Source: Bisgaard Taxon 45
Lineage (GTDB): Bacteria > Pseudomonadota > Gammaproteobacteria > Enterobacterales > Pasteurellaceae
Direction of reading: 5' to 3'
NCBI GenBank assembly: GCA_030783905.1
Contig: JAQAHH010000003.1
Span: 177,422 to 241,421 of the forward strand
Length of the DNA: 64,000 bases
Part shown: positions 9,822 through 18,075 of the stretch, piece after piece
Layout of the letters: the number at the start of each line of letters is the position of its first letter
How positions within the stretch are numbered: position 1 is the stretch's first letter
Made by a program: the position numbers and the translations under genes
The notes under the pieces: model-generated
What the model was told of the DNA's origin: nothing
Seen by the model: only the letters and a program-made list of their open reading frames with translations
The model's database searches: none

Positions 9822-10805
9822 ATGATAACGTTATACCCTTGGCTTTTGCCTTACTACCAACAACGTATTGATGCCTTTCAACAAGGGTATGGGCATCATG
9901 CACTCTTATTCCAAGCTGAACAAGGCTTAGGTGTTGAGCAATTGTTGTCGGCCTTAGGTCATTGGCTCATGTGTCAACAACCGCAACATCAGCAACCTTG
10001 TCAACAATGTCACCACTGTCATTTGTTCCAAGCACACACCCACCCCGATATCTATACGCTCGCCCCCATTGAAAATAAAGATATTGGTGTAGATCAAGTA
10101 CGTGAGGTCAACGAGAAAATTAACCAGCACGCACAACAAGGGGGGAATAAACTCATTTATGTACAGGGCGTGTCACGTTTAACCGAAGCGGCCGCTAATG
10201 CAATGCTAAAAACCTTAGAAGAACCGCGTCCGAATACGTATTTTCTGCTCTCCGCTGAAGCCTCTGCGCCTGTGATGCCAACGATTTATAGCCGCTGCCA
10301 AACACAAAAGTTAGCAATACCTAGCCAAGAATCGGCTGTTACTTGGTTACAGCAGCAAACTACACAAGCTATTGGCGATATTCAGACCGCACTTCGTATT
10401 AGCTATGGTCGACCACTTCATGCATTGGCGCTATTAGAACAAGGTTTATTAGAAAAACGTCGCGAATTTTTACGCCAATTTTGGTTGTTTTATCGTAAAC
10501 GTTCCCCTTTAGAATTGCTCCCTTTTTTTGATAAGCCTCTTCTCTTCCAACAACTCGACTGGCTTCTGGCCTTTTTGAGTGATGCACTGAAAGCAAGATT
10601 ACAGATTCATACCCACTGGTTGTGTCAGGATCTGGCTGCTGGTGTGCAACAATTAAGCCAACAACAAAATGCGCAAGCGTTACTGCGTGCCACAGAAATC
10701 ATACAAAAAGTACGTACCGATTTAAGCCAAATTAATGCCGTCAACCAAGAACTCATTTTATTAGACGGTCTCACTCAATTAATTACCGATGTATTTGAAG
10801 GATAA
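9822..10805 (+). CDS. holB: DNA polymerase III delta prime subunit
   Basis: Clamp-loader subunit of the replicative polymerase. 327 residues, close to E. coli HolB (334). The N-terminal AAA+-like fold has a four-cysteine zinc module (CQQPQHQQPCQQCHHC region) and the sensor-like LKTLEEPRPNTYFLL and SRCQ motifs typical of delta prime. The Walker A region is degenerate (AEQGLGVE), as expected because delta prime does not hydrolyse ATP. It is packed between tmk and tatD with gaps of 3-4 bases. An uptake core lies at 10386. Confidence 0.95.
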   Translation: MITLYPWLLPYYQQRIDAFQQGYGHHALLFQAEQGLGVEQLLSALGHWLMCQQPQHQQPCQQCHHCHLFQAHTHPDIYTLAPIENKDIGVDQVREVNEKINQHAQQGGNKLIYVQGVSRLTEAAANAMLKTLEEPRPNTYFLLSAEASAPVMPTIYSRCQTQKLAIPSQESAVTWLQQQTTQAIGDIQTALRISYGRPLHALALLEQGLLEKRREFLRQFWLFYRKRSPLELLPFFDKPLLFQQLDWLLAFLSDALKARLQIHTHWLCQDLAAGVQQLSQQQNAQALLRATEIIQKVRTDLSQINAVNQELILLDGLTQLITDVFEG

Positions 10806-10808
10806 AAT

Positions 10809-11591
10809 ATGTTTATTGTCGACTCCCACTGCCATCTTGATGCACTAGATTATGAAAACTTACACAACAGTGTTGATGACGTGGTGAATAAAGCCCTCGC
10901 AAGAGACGTCAAACATTTACTTGCCGTAGGGGTCACCTTAACGCGTTTTGAGCAAATTTATGCCACGCTTGCCAAATTTGACAATGTGTCTTTGGCTTGT
11001 GGTGTCCATCCACTCGATCTGGATGATGAACCTTTTGATGCCGATCGCCTATTACGTTTAGCCAATGATCCCAAAGTGGTTGCAATTGGCGAAACAGGAT
11101 TGGATTACTATTACAGCGCAGACAATAAAACGATCCAACAAGATATTTTTGCCACGCAAATTCAGATTGCCAACCAACTGAAGAAACCCGTGATTGTGCA
11201 TACTCGCAGTGCGAGAGAAGACACCATTCGCATTTTGACCGAAAATCAAGCAGATAAGTGCGGTGGAGTCTTACATTGTTTTACCGAAAATTGGGAGATG
11301 GCAAAAAAAGGCTTAGATTTAGGGCTGTATATTTCGCTCTCAGGTATTATTACCTTTAAAAATGCAGAAGCGTTGCGAGAGGTTGCGCGTCTTGTGCCGC
11401 TCGATCGCTTATTGGTTGAAACCGATTCGCCTTATTTAGCCCCCGTTCCTTATCGTGGCAAACAAAATCAGCCCGCTTATGTGCGCGAAGTCTGTGAATA
11501 TGTTGCCACACTAAAAGGCCTCTCTTTTGAACAATTTGCCCAAATCACCACACAAAACTTTGAACGTTTGTTCAAAATTAATGTACAATAA
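10809..11591 (+). CDS. TatD-family metal-dependent hydrolase (YcfH)
   Basis: TIM-barrel metallohydrolase of the TatD DNase family. The metal-binding DSHCHLD at the N-terminus, [24 protein letters not shown] and ETDSPYLAP motifs carry the expected His, Glu and Asp ligands. 260 residues. Its position directly after holB (3-base gap) matches E. coli ycfH. Substrate is not settled for this branch. AAGGA lies before the ATG. An uptake core lies inside at 11256. Confidence 0.93.
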   Translation: MFIVDSHCHLDALDYENLHNSVDDVVNKALARDVKHLLAVGVTLTRFEQIYATLAKFDNVSLACGVHPLDLDDEPFDADRLLRLANDPKVVAIGETGLDYYYSADNKTIQQDIFATQIQIANQLKKPVIVHTRSAREDTIRILTENQADKCGGVLHCFTENWEMAKKGLDLGLYISLSGIITFKNAEALREVARLVPLDRLLVETDSPYLAPVPYRGKQNQPAYVREVCEYVATLKGLSFEQFAQITTQNFERLFKINVQ

Positions 11592-11635
11592 ATCAACTAT
11601 ATGCTGGGTAGAGAATACTTATTAAGGAAACTACG

Positions 11636-12160
11636 ATGCGGAAATTTTTTAAATACTTTTTTCTGACGGTGATATTTGTTTTTCACCTCTTCTTATTCGC
11701 AACCGTAAATTTTGTCACGCCAAGTTATGAAGTGACCAAAGTAACGGGGGTAGAAGTGAAGCGAGTGGATAAAGATGGTCCGATCACGAAAGCCAATCCA
11801 GCCGATGGTCCAACACGTGATGTTTACTTTATTAATACCCAAAACGAAGACGGCAAAATTATGGTTTACCGCAATGAGGATACCCGTTGGGGTTTCCCAT
11901 TCTATTTTAAATTTGGTTCAGCTAATTTACATGCTGAGGCAGAATCATTAATTAAAGAAGGACAAAAAGTACAAATTAAATACTATGGATGGCGTTTAGT
12001 GATGTTTGATGAATTCCGTAATGCGCTCAATATTAAAGCGGTGGAAGAACATGCCTCGCCTGCCCAGCCAATCTTGGCCTACGTTTTGTATTTTATGTTA
12101 CTGATGACGCTTTTCTTTTCAATCCAATTCATTCGTGGTTGGTTTGATAGCGAAAACTAG
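11636..12160 (+). CDS. DUF1523 family membrane-anchored protein
   Basis: 174 residues with an N-terminal transmembrane helix (about residues 5-27), a periplasmic beta-rich middle containing the conserved ITKANPADGPTRDVYFINT and RWGFPFYFKFGSANL segments, and a second helix near the C-terminus (ILAYVLYFMLLMTLFFSIQF). It matches the DUF1523 family, whose role is unknown. It is a single-gene unit, preceded by TAAGGA and followed by a stem-loop terminator. Confidence 0.85.
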   Translation: MRKFFKYFFLTVIFVFHLFLFATVNFVTPSYEVTKVTGVEVKRVDKDGPITKANPADGPTRDVYFINTQNEDGKIMVYRNEDTRWGFPFYFKFGSANLHAEAESLIKEGQKVQIKYYGWRLVMFDEFRNALNIKAVEEHASPAQPILAYVLYFMLLMTLFFSIQFIRGWFDSEN

Positions 12161-12175
12161 CTTCTCTCTTCTCTG

Positions 12176-12207
12176 ACGTGGTTTAATCTCATATTAAGCC
12201 ACGTTTG
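12176..12207 (+). terminator. Stem-loop terminator after the DUF1523 gene
   Basis: 12-bp stem with one G-U pair (12176-12187 with 12193-12204, loop 5) followed by TTG. It lies 15 bases after the stop. Confidence 0.75.
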
Positions 12208-12250
12208 CTTTCTTCCTCACCTCCCTTACTGTTCAAAATAGAGATATTTT

Positions 12251-13555
12251 ATGAGTTTATTTGAAGCAATGCTAAGTTTAGGCATACTGATCATTATCAG
12301 TGCAGTGATTTCAGCCGCTGAGATGTCACTTGCTGGGGCGCGAAAAATCAAGCTACAAAGTTTAGTCAATGAGGGCGATACACGCGCACAATTGGTGCTT
12401 GAGTTACAACATCAACCGGGACGCTTTATTACCGTGGTGCAAATTGGCCTAAATATGGTGGCTATTTTAGGCGGCATTATTGGCGAAAGTGCGATTCGCC
12501 CATATCTGGCCCTCGTGTTAACCCAATATATCAGTGCCGAATGGTTAGAGAGTGTCGCCTCTTGGCTAGCATTCGCCTTCGTCACGACCTCTTTTGTATT
12601 GCTCGCAGATTTGGTCCCAAAGCGTTTAGCCATGATTAACCCTGAAAAAGTGGCACTGCGTACGGTACGTATTATGTCGGTTTGTATTTTTTTACTCAAA
12701 CCGCTAGTAATGCTTTTTGACTCCATCGCTAATGGCTTTTTTAAGTTATTCCGTATTTCAACCATACGTGAAGAAAATATGACGCCAGAAGACATCGTCG
12801 CCATCGTTGGAGCAGGGGCAGAAGCCGGAGTAGTGAATGCTCAGGAACATTATTTGATCGAAAACATTTTTGATATGCAACAACGTACCGTCACCTCAAC
12901 CATGACGACACGTGAAAACATTGTGTTTTTAGACCGCTCTTTTGATCGCCAAGCCGTTCTGGATACCCTCACACACAATTCCCACTCAAAATTATTGATT
13001 TGTGATAATGGGTTGGATCGCATTCTCGGCTATGTAGAATCACATACTTTACTGACCCTGTACCTTCAAATTGAAAAAGGGGTCTCATTGACAGACAGTC
13101 GTTTATTACGTAAAGCCCTTTTTGTGCCAGATACGCTCTCGCTATTTGAAGTGCTTGAATTATTCAAATCGACAGGGGAAGATTTTGCCGTGATCGTCAA
13201 TGAATATGCACTAGTGGTCGGCATTATCACCTTAAATGATGTCATGAGCATTGTGATGGGCGAATTAGTGTCAAATGAGGAAGAACAAATTGTACGTCGT
13301 GATGAAGATTCTTGGTTAATTGATGGGGCGACCCCCTTAGAAGATGTCATGCGCGCCCTTAATATCAGCCATTTCCCAGGTGAAGAAAATTACGAAACGA
13401 TCGGTGGCTTTATGATGTATATGTTACGTAAAATCCCGAAAAAAACTGATTTTGTCCTGTATGACAAATACAAATTTGAAATCATCGATACGGAAAACGT
13501 AAAAATTGACCAACTGTTAGTTTCTCTCAGAAAGGACATTGACCCCACCGTTTAA
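12251..13555 (+). CDS. CNNM/CBS/CorC_HlyC-domain membrane protein (YtfL-like)
   Basis: 434 residues. The N-terminal CNNM (DUF21) domain has about four hydrophobic segments and the conserved ISAAEMSLAGARKIKLQ start. A CBS-domain pair (about residues 200-330, including ILGYVESHTLL and VVGIITLNDVMSIVMGEL) and a C-terminal CorC_HlyC domain (WLIDGATPLEDVM) follow. The architecture is that of E. coli YtfL and other hemolysin-C-like proteins, linked in some members to divalent cation efflux; there is no sign of real hemolytic function. The gene stands alone before the sulfatase locus. Confidence 0.9.
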   Translation: MSLFEAMLSLGILIIISAVISAAEMSLAGARKIKLQSLVNEGDTRAQLVLELQHQPGRFITVVQIGLNMVAILGGIIGESAIRPYLALVLTQYISAEWLESVASWLAFAFVTTSFVLLADLVPKRLAMINPEKVALRTVRIMSVCIFLLKPLVMLFDSIANGFFKLFRISTIREENMTPEDIVAIVGAGAEAGVVNAQEHYLIENIFDMQQRTVTSTMTTRENIVFLDRSFDRQAVLDTLTHNSHSKLLICDNGLDRILGYVESHTLLTLYLQIEKGVSLTDSRLLRKALFVPDTLSLFEVLELFKSTGEDFAVIVNEYALVVGIITLNDVMSIVMGELVSNEEEQIVRRDEDSWLIDGATPLEDVMRALNISHFPGEENYETIGGFMMYMLRKIPKKTDFVLYDKYKFEIIDTENVKIDQLLVSLRKDIDPTV

Positions 13556-13790
13556 ATGCTTACATTCCCGCTGCAACAGAAACAAAGAGATCATCATGCT
13601 TATCTGACCTCAGCGTTTTGTTGCAGTGCTCAGGACTAAAGGCGTAGGTTAGCGAAAAATCCCCTTACCACATATTTTTCCTCCCTATTTCCTGATAGCA
13701 ATCCCCTCGGCCTATTTCGCACTTGACAAGAAAAACGCACCATTAAAGCACAAACGTGTTTTTTATAGCACAACCGTTTTTTCATGTTGT

Positions 13791-13806
13791 TATGATCACT
13801 ATCATA
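13791..13806 (+). promoter_or_regulatory. FNR/CRP-like palindrome upstream of the maturase gene
   Basis: The perfect palindrome TATGATCACTATCATA contains TGAT-N4-ATCA, the FNR core (8 of 10 positions of the full consensus). It also fits the CRP pattern at 8 of 10. Its centre (13798.5) lies about 41.5 bases upstream of the start point predicted from the -10 at 13828, the classic spacing for activation by FNR or CRP. FNR control would suit an oxygen-sensitive radical SAM enzyme. This is a pattern match, not proof. Confidence 0.55.
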
Positions 13807-13827
13807 TTCAAATAGCCATTCTCTTTG

Positions 13828-13833
13828 TATGAT
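13828..13833 (+). promoter_or_regulatory. Candidate -10 element (TATGAT)
   Basis: TATGAT, 5 of 6 matches to the sigma-70 -10 consensus, would place the transcript start near 13840 and leave a leader of about 22 bases. No good -35 hexamer lies upstream, as expected if the palindrome at 13791 is an activator site. Confidence 0.5.
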
Positions 13834-13861
13834 AAATTCATTTTCTCGGATTGAGGTAGTC

Positions 13862-14953
13862 ATGCAAACGCCTTTTCAATTAATGGCAAAGCCAACGGGT
13901 TCCCTTTGCAACTTAGATTGTCAATATTGTTTTTATCTTGAAAAACCACACTTACAACAACGTGCGATGAGTGATGACATGCTCGAAACGTATGTCAAAA
14001 ACTATTTACAGCTTGCCCCACAAAAAGAGGTCACTTTTCTCTGGCAAGGTGGTGAGCCGACTCTTGCGGGCATTGGGTTTTATCAAAAAGCGGTTGAATT
14101 CCAACAAAAATATGCTAACGGTAAAACAATCTATAATGCCCTGCAAACTAATGGTGTCCTCTTAGATAAGCAATGGTGTCAATTTCTACAACAAAACCAA
14201 TTTTTAGTGGGTTTATCTATTGATGGCCCTGAACATTTGCATGATGTGTACCGCGTAACTAAAAGTCAAAAAGGCACCTTTCATCAGGTCATGCATGCAC
14301 TGGAAAATCTGATTGCCTTTAATGTGTCTTTCAATACCCTCACGGTTGTCCATAAACAAAATGTGTTACATGGCAAAGCAGTTTACCAATTTCTCAAACA
14401 GATTGGTTCAACCTATATGCAGTTCATCCCTTTAATGGGTGAATGGGAACAGCAAGCGGGGGCGAAAGAATACGGTCAATTTATGATTGATATTTTTGAC
14501 GACTGGTATGCACATGATATTGGTAAAATTGGCGTGCAGTTTATTGAACAGTGGCTCATGGCATTCTTAGGCATGCAACCGAGTTTATGTATTTTCCGTA
14601 AAACCTGTGGTGATCAAATGATCGTCGAACAAAACGGTGATATTTTTAGTTGCGATCACTACGTGTATCCTCACTATAAAATCGGTAATTTAATTGAAAC
14701 CCCACTCAAACAAATTGTTTATTCCGCACAACAACAAAAATTTGGCGCAGATAAACAAAAGGTGTCCCACAAGTGTCAGCAATGCCAATTCTACTTCGCT
14801 TGCCATGGGGGCTGTCCTAAGCATCGTACGGTACAAGGTTTTGGTGAGGCACATAATATTTTATGTGAGTCTTATTACCGTGCATTAAGCCATATGTCGC
14901 CTTACTTAAAAAAATTAGCCATTTTTTTAACAAAAAAACAAAGATTGTTATGA
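13862..14953 (+). CDS. Anaerobic sulfatase-maturating enzyme (radical SAM/SPASM)
   Basis: Converts the active-site Cys or Ser of a type I sulfatase to formylglycine in the cytoplasm. The radical SAM motif C16-x3-C20-x2-C23 is visible (LCNLDCQYCFY), followed by LWQGGEPTL and LQTNGVLL. The C-terminal SPASM region has cysteines in CGDQMI, FSCDHYV, CQQCQFYFACHGGCPKH and ILCESYY, which hold two auxiliary iron-sulfur clusters. The ATG at 13862 is chosen because GAGG lies 8 bases upstream; an in-frame codon at 13829 lacks such a site. 363 residues, a little short of the roughly 370-410 usual. It precedes a TTT transporter and a sulfatase, its probable client. Confidence 0.92.
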   Translation: MQTPFQLMAKPTGSLCNLDCQYCFYLEKPHLQQRAMSDDMLETYVKNYLQLAPQKEVTFLWQGGEPTLAGIGFYQKAVEFQQKYANGKTIYNALQTNGVLLDKQWCQFLQQNQFLVGLSIDGPEHLHDVYRVTKSQKGTFHQVMHALENLIAFNVSFNTLTVVHKQNVLHGKAVYQFLKQIGSTYMQFIPLMGEWEQQAGAKEYGQFMIDIFDDWYAHDIGKIGVQFIEQWLMAFLGMQPSLCIFRKTCGDQMIVEQNGDIFSCDHYVYPHYKIGNLIETPLKQIVYSAQQQKFGADKQKVSHKCQQCQFYFACHGGCPKHRTVQGFGEAHNILCESYYRALSHMSPYLKKLAIFLTKKQRLL

Positions 14954-14956
14954 TTT

Positions 14957-14972
14957 TGTGATCTAGTTCACT
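14957..14972 (+). promoter_or_regulatory. Near-consensus CRP site before tctC
   Basis: TGTGA-TCTAGT-TCACT matches the CRP half-sites TGTGA-N6-TCACA at 9 of 10 positions. It lies 4 bases after the maturase stop and 110 bases before the binding-protein start. A TATATG at 15015-15020 would put the site near -61.5, a standard CRP position. This suggests that the transporter-sulfatase genes have their own cAMP-CRP promoter. Confidence 0.65.
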
Positions 14973-15082
14973 CTACAGATATGACAATAATCATATTCAT
15001 TCTGTTGTTTCTTTTATATGCTATTCACGACTTTTCAAAAATACCCTCTTATTTAACCGCTCATCATATAAGGAGAAGTGCA

Positions 15083-16042
15083 ATGAAAACGTGGAAATCC
15101 GCAATTAAAGCGAGCTTAATTGGCTTATTCGGTCTTGTTTCGATCAATGCAATGGCGCAAACAAATTGGCCAACGGGCCCCGTCACAATTATTACGCCTT
15201 GGGCGGTAGGTGGACTTGCAGACCAAATTAACCGTGCGATGTCAGAATATGGTAAAGCCGAATATGGTCAACCCTTATTGGCGGATAATATTCTCGGATC
15301 AGGGGGGGCGGTAGCATTAACAGAATATACAAAAGAAAAACCAAACACACATAAATTAATTTTAGGGGGGGAAGGGAGCTTTGCCATTGCACCTTTAACA
15401 ATGAAAGTGGCCTACAAATTTGAAGATTTTGTCCCTGTCATTAACATCTATTCTTCCACCTTTGTGTTAGTCACCAATCCAAGAACGAAAGTAGACAGTA
15501 TCCCAAGCTTAAAAGAGTACATTGCCAAAGGGAAAAAAATCAAAATTGCCACCAACGGTACAAACTCCTCAGAAGCCTTACAATCTGCCGCCTTATTCAA
15601 TGAAATGGGGGCCAAATACCAAATCATTCCTTATGACGGTGCAAATGAGGCCTTAACCGCGGTGATTTCGGGTGAAGTCGATTTCGCCACCACTCACGCC
15701 TCGTTAGCGAAAGAATTCGTCAAAGCAGGCAATGCAAAAGCGGTTGTCGCCTTTGATGAGAAAAAGTTGGTTGATGATGTGTATAACTTAGATAGCGTTG
15801 TGGATCACGGTTATGATACTTGGATGATCAATACATGTGCGGTGTTTATTCGTGCGGGAACAGATCAAGCAATCATTGATAAAAACTATACCGCACTTAA
15901 AAATATCTTAGAAAATCCAAAACTACAGCAAACCGCGAAAAATATTGGTATCCGCTTAGATATCAAAGATGGCGCAGCAGTCAAAGCCTACATTGATTCA
16001 ACCATGGATAAAGCCGCTAAATATTCTAAATTAGTTAAATAA
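15083..16042 (+). CDS. TTT-family periplasmic solute-binding protein (TctC/Bug)
   Basis: Periplasmic binding protein of a tripartite tricarboxylate transporter. A signal peptide runs to about residue 26 (INAMAQ), followed by the family start WPTGPVTIITPWAVGGLADQ and the internal IPYDGANEALTAVISGEVDF motif. 319 residues, typical length. The ATG at 15083 is preceded by AAGGAG; a start at 14981 would bury the signal peptide. tctB and tctA follow, with a strong stem-loop between tctC and tctB that may favour higher levels of this subunit. The ligand is unknown; the nearby sulfatase suggests a sulfated compound (inference). An uptake core lies at 15890. Confidence 0.92.
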   Translation: MKTWKSAIKASLIGLFGLVSINAMAQTNWPTGPVTIITPWAVGGLADQINRAMSEYGKAEYGQPLLADNILGSGGAVALTEYTKEKPNTHKLILGGEGSFAIAPLTMKVAYKFEDFVPVINIYSSTFVLVTNPRTKVDSIPSLKEYIAKGKKIKIATNGTNSSEALQSAALFNEMGAKYQIIPYDGANEALTAVISGEVDFATTHASLAKEFVKAGNAKAVVAFDEKKLVDDVYNLDSVVDHGYDTWMINTCAVFIRAGTDQAIIDKNYTALKNILENPKLQQTAKNIGIRLDIKDGAAVKAYIDSTMDKAAKYSKLVK

Positions 16043-16050
16043 CCCACGTT

Positions 16051-16086
16051 AACCAACATAGTGTTAACTCTCCCACTATGTTGGTT
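16051..16086 (+). terminator. Intercistronic stem-loop between tctC and tctB
   Basis: Perfect 13-bp stem (16051-16063 with 16074-16086, loop 10) followed by ATTTTTGG. It starts 9 bases after the tctC stop and ends 19 bases before the tctB start. It probably acts as a partial terminator or 3' stabiliser, giving more tctC than tctBA transcript. Confidence 0.8.
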
Positions 16087-16104
16087 ATTTTTGGAGATAT
16101 TGTG

Positions 16105-16557
16105 ATGAAAATAACGTTTCGCCAGGATTTGGTCGGTGCAGTGGTTTTCCTTATTTTATCCATCACACTATGGTTGCTCGTCCCCTTACAAATTGTCATT
16201 GATGAAGATGAAGGGATTACGGCACAAACCTTTCCTCGCCTGATCATTGGTCTGATGGCAATTTGTAGTGCTATTTTGCTTATCAAAGAAATCATCAAAA
16301 TGATTCGTAAACAACCTAGCAAGATGGTGACCTTCACCTTAAGCGAGGAGCAAAATGCAGCGATCGTTGTCCTATTGTTAGTATTATATTGGTTCATGTT
16401 GTACTGGTTACCTTTTATCGTTTCCTCCATTATTTTTGCTTTCTTAATGTTACTGTTTTTCCGTTGTCGCAATTGGCAATACTACGCCATTGTTGCCACA
16501 GTCATTAGTGTAGTTTCTTTTGTTTTCGAGTATTTACTTAATATTTCGTTACCGTAG
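16105..16557 (+). CDS. TTT-family small membrane subunit (TctB)
   Basis: 150 residues with four hydrophobic segments (about 10-32, 43-62, 84-105 and 107-142), the layout of the small membrane component of tripartite tricarboxylate transporters. The ATG at 16105 follows TTGGAGAT; the in-frame reading from 16078 lies in the stem-loop. TctB proteins diverge strongly in sequence, so the call rests on topology and its position between tctC and tctA. Confidence 0.88.
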   Translation: MKITFRQDLVGAVVFLILSITLWLLVPLQIVIDEDEGITAQTFPRLIIGLMAICSAILLIKEIIKMIRKQPSKMVTFTLSEEQNAAIVVLLLVLYWFMLYWLPFIVSSIIFAFLMLLFFRCRNWQYYAIVATVISVVSFVFEYLLNISLP

Positions 16558-16565
16558 GAGTGTTT

Positions 16566-18062
16566 ATGTTTGATCAAATCATGGCGGGATTTAACGAGTT
16601 CTTTACTTGGGGGAGCTTTCTTTATATTAATCTAGGCTTATTTTTAGGCATCATCTTCGGTTCAATTCCCGGACTCACGGTGATGCTTTGCTTAGTCCTC
16701 TTTCTCCCCATTACGTATTCTTTAAATGCCATTCATTCTTTTATGTTTTTATTGGGCATTTATTGTGCAGGTAGCTATGGAGGCTCCATTTCTGCGATTC
16801 TGATCAAAACGCCTGGCACCCCACACGCAGCAGCCACCATGCTAGATGGTAATCCATTAGCGAACCGAGGTATGGCACAAAAGGCCTTAAACGTTGCCTT
16901 GTATGCCTCGTTTGCTGGGGGCATTGTCAGTGCATTGGTGTTACTCTTCTTAGCACCTGAGGTAGCAAAAGTTGCGCTCAAAATGGGCTCGCCTGAATAC
17001 TTTCTAATTTGTGCTTTTGGCTTAACTATTATCGCTGGCGTCAGTGGAGAAAGTTTATTAAAAGGGATTATCTCGGGCTGTTTAGGCTTATTCTTATCCT
17101 TCATTGGTATGGATCTGATCAGTGGCAGTACGATGCGCTTTGCCTTTGATAACATTAATTTATATGGCGGTTTTGATCTGGTTGTGGTGCTCATTGGGTT
17201 GTTTGCGTTGATTGAAATTATCAATAAAGGGCGTGACCTCAAAAAGCATGGCAATCAATCCGTTGAACCACCAAAATTAGATCAAGGTACGCTGTCAAAA
17301 AGTGAATGGTGGCGTTTACCTAAACCCCTTGCTATCGGCTCATTATCGGGTATTTTAGTCGGTATCATTCCAGGTACTGGGGCCTCGATTGCCTCTTTCC
17401 TTAGCTATGACTTTTCGAGAAAAGTGTCTAAAAAACCTGAAGAATTTGGTAAAGGCTCTGTTGAGGGTATTGCTGCGGCAGAATGCGCCAATAATGCGAT
17501 CACCGGTACTGCACTCGTGCCCTTATTAACCTTAGGCATCCCCGGTGATGCCGCAGTAGCCTTAATGCTAGGCGCATTGATGATTAATGGCTTAACGCCC
17601 GGTCCAAACTTATTCCAGAATCATGGCACGGCCGTTTACGCCATTATGATTGGACTGATTTTTGTGAATATTTTCATGCTTATTCAAGGCAAATATTTAC
17701 TGAAATTCTTTGCCAAAGTGGTAAAAATCCCGCAACACATTTTAATCCCTATCATTGCTGTCTTCTGCTTTGCGGGTGCTTACTCGCTCAAAGAATCGAT
17801 GTTTGATGTCGGCGCGGCATTGGTCTTTGGCATCATTGCTTACATTATGGATAAGCTCGGCTTCTCTGCCGTACCGACCTTACTGGGTCTGGTATTAGGC
17901 GCCTTGACTGAAAAAAATCTCCGCCGTGCCTTACTCATTTCGGACGGAGACTGGACTCTCTTTTTAGAAAGACCGTTCTCACTGGCATTTTGTATTTTAA
18001 TTTTAGTCACCATCATGAGTATTGTGTTCAATAATTACAAAAAAGCGAAAAAGGGTTATTAA
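16566..18062 (+). CDS. TTT-family large membrane subunit (TctA)
   Basis: 498 residues, about 11-12 hydrophobic segments. It is the ion-driven translocating subunit of the tripartite transporter. The two characteristic internal repeats are visible: the GSIPGLTVMLCLVLFLP region with GGSISAILIKTPGTPHAA, and the GIIPGTGASIASFLSYDFSR region with GIPGDAAVALMLGALMINGL. The ATG at 16566 follows TAGGAG immediately after tctB. It is complete and undisturbed. The sulfatase gene begins 13 bases after its stop, so the two are probably co-transcribed. Confidence 0.95.
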   Translation: MFDQIMAGFNEFFTWGSFLYINLGLFLGIIFGSIPGLTVMLCLVLFLPITYSLNAIHSFMFLLGIYCAGSYGGSISAILIKTPGTPHAAATMLDGNPLANRGMAQKALNVALYASFAGGIVSALVLLFLAPEVAKVALKMGSPEYFLICAFGLTIIAGVSGESLLKGIISGCLGLFLSFIGMDLISGSTMRFAFDNINLYGGFDLVVVLIGLFALIEIINKGRDLKKHGNQSVEPPKLDQGTLSKSEWWRLPKPLAIGSLSGILVGIIPGTGASIASFLSYDFSRKVSKKPEEFGKGSVEGIAAAECANNAITGTALVPLLTLGIPGDAAVALMLGALMINGLTPGPNLFQNHGTAVYAIMIGLIFVNIFMLIQGKYLLKFFAKVVKIPQHILIPIIAVFCFAGAYSLKESMFDVGAALVFGIIAYIMDKLGFSAVPTLLGLVLGALTEKNLRRALLISDGDWTLFLERPFSLAFCILILVTIMSIVFNNYKKAKKGY

Positions 18063-18075
18063 ACGAGGATGCATT

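Larger units (their letters stand above)
13556..13861 (+). other. 306-base intergenic region upstream of the sulfatase maturase gene
   Basis: No gene is visible. The first part contains an 11-bp imperfect inverted repeat (13571-13581 with 13616-13626, 34-base loop, no T run), perhaps a weak 3' structure of the upstream gene. The second half is A+T rich and carries the regulatory palindrome at 13791-13806 and a good -10 hexamer at 13828-13833. A TTGACA at 13723 has no well-spaced -10 partner. Confidence 0.6.

Noticed and set aside
12251..13555. Hemolysin annotation for the CNNM/CBS protein
   Set aside because: The hemolysin-C name is historical; the protein is an integral membrane cation-related protein with no toxin features.
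13723..13750. TTGACA as a -35 promoter element for the maturase gene
   Set aside because: No acceptable -10 lies 16-18 bases downstream; the better promoter signals are at 13791-13833.
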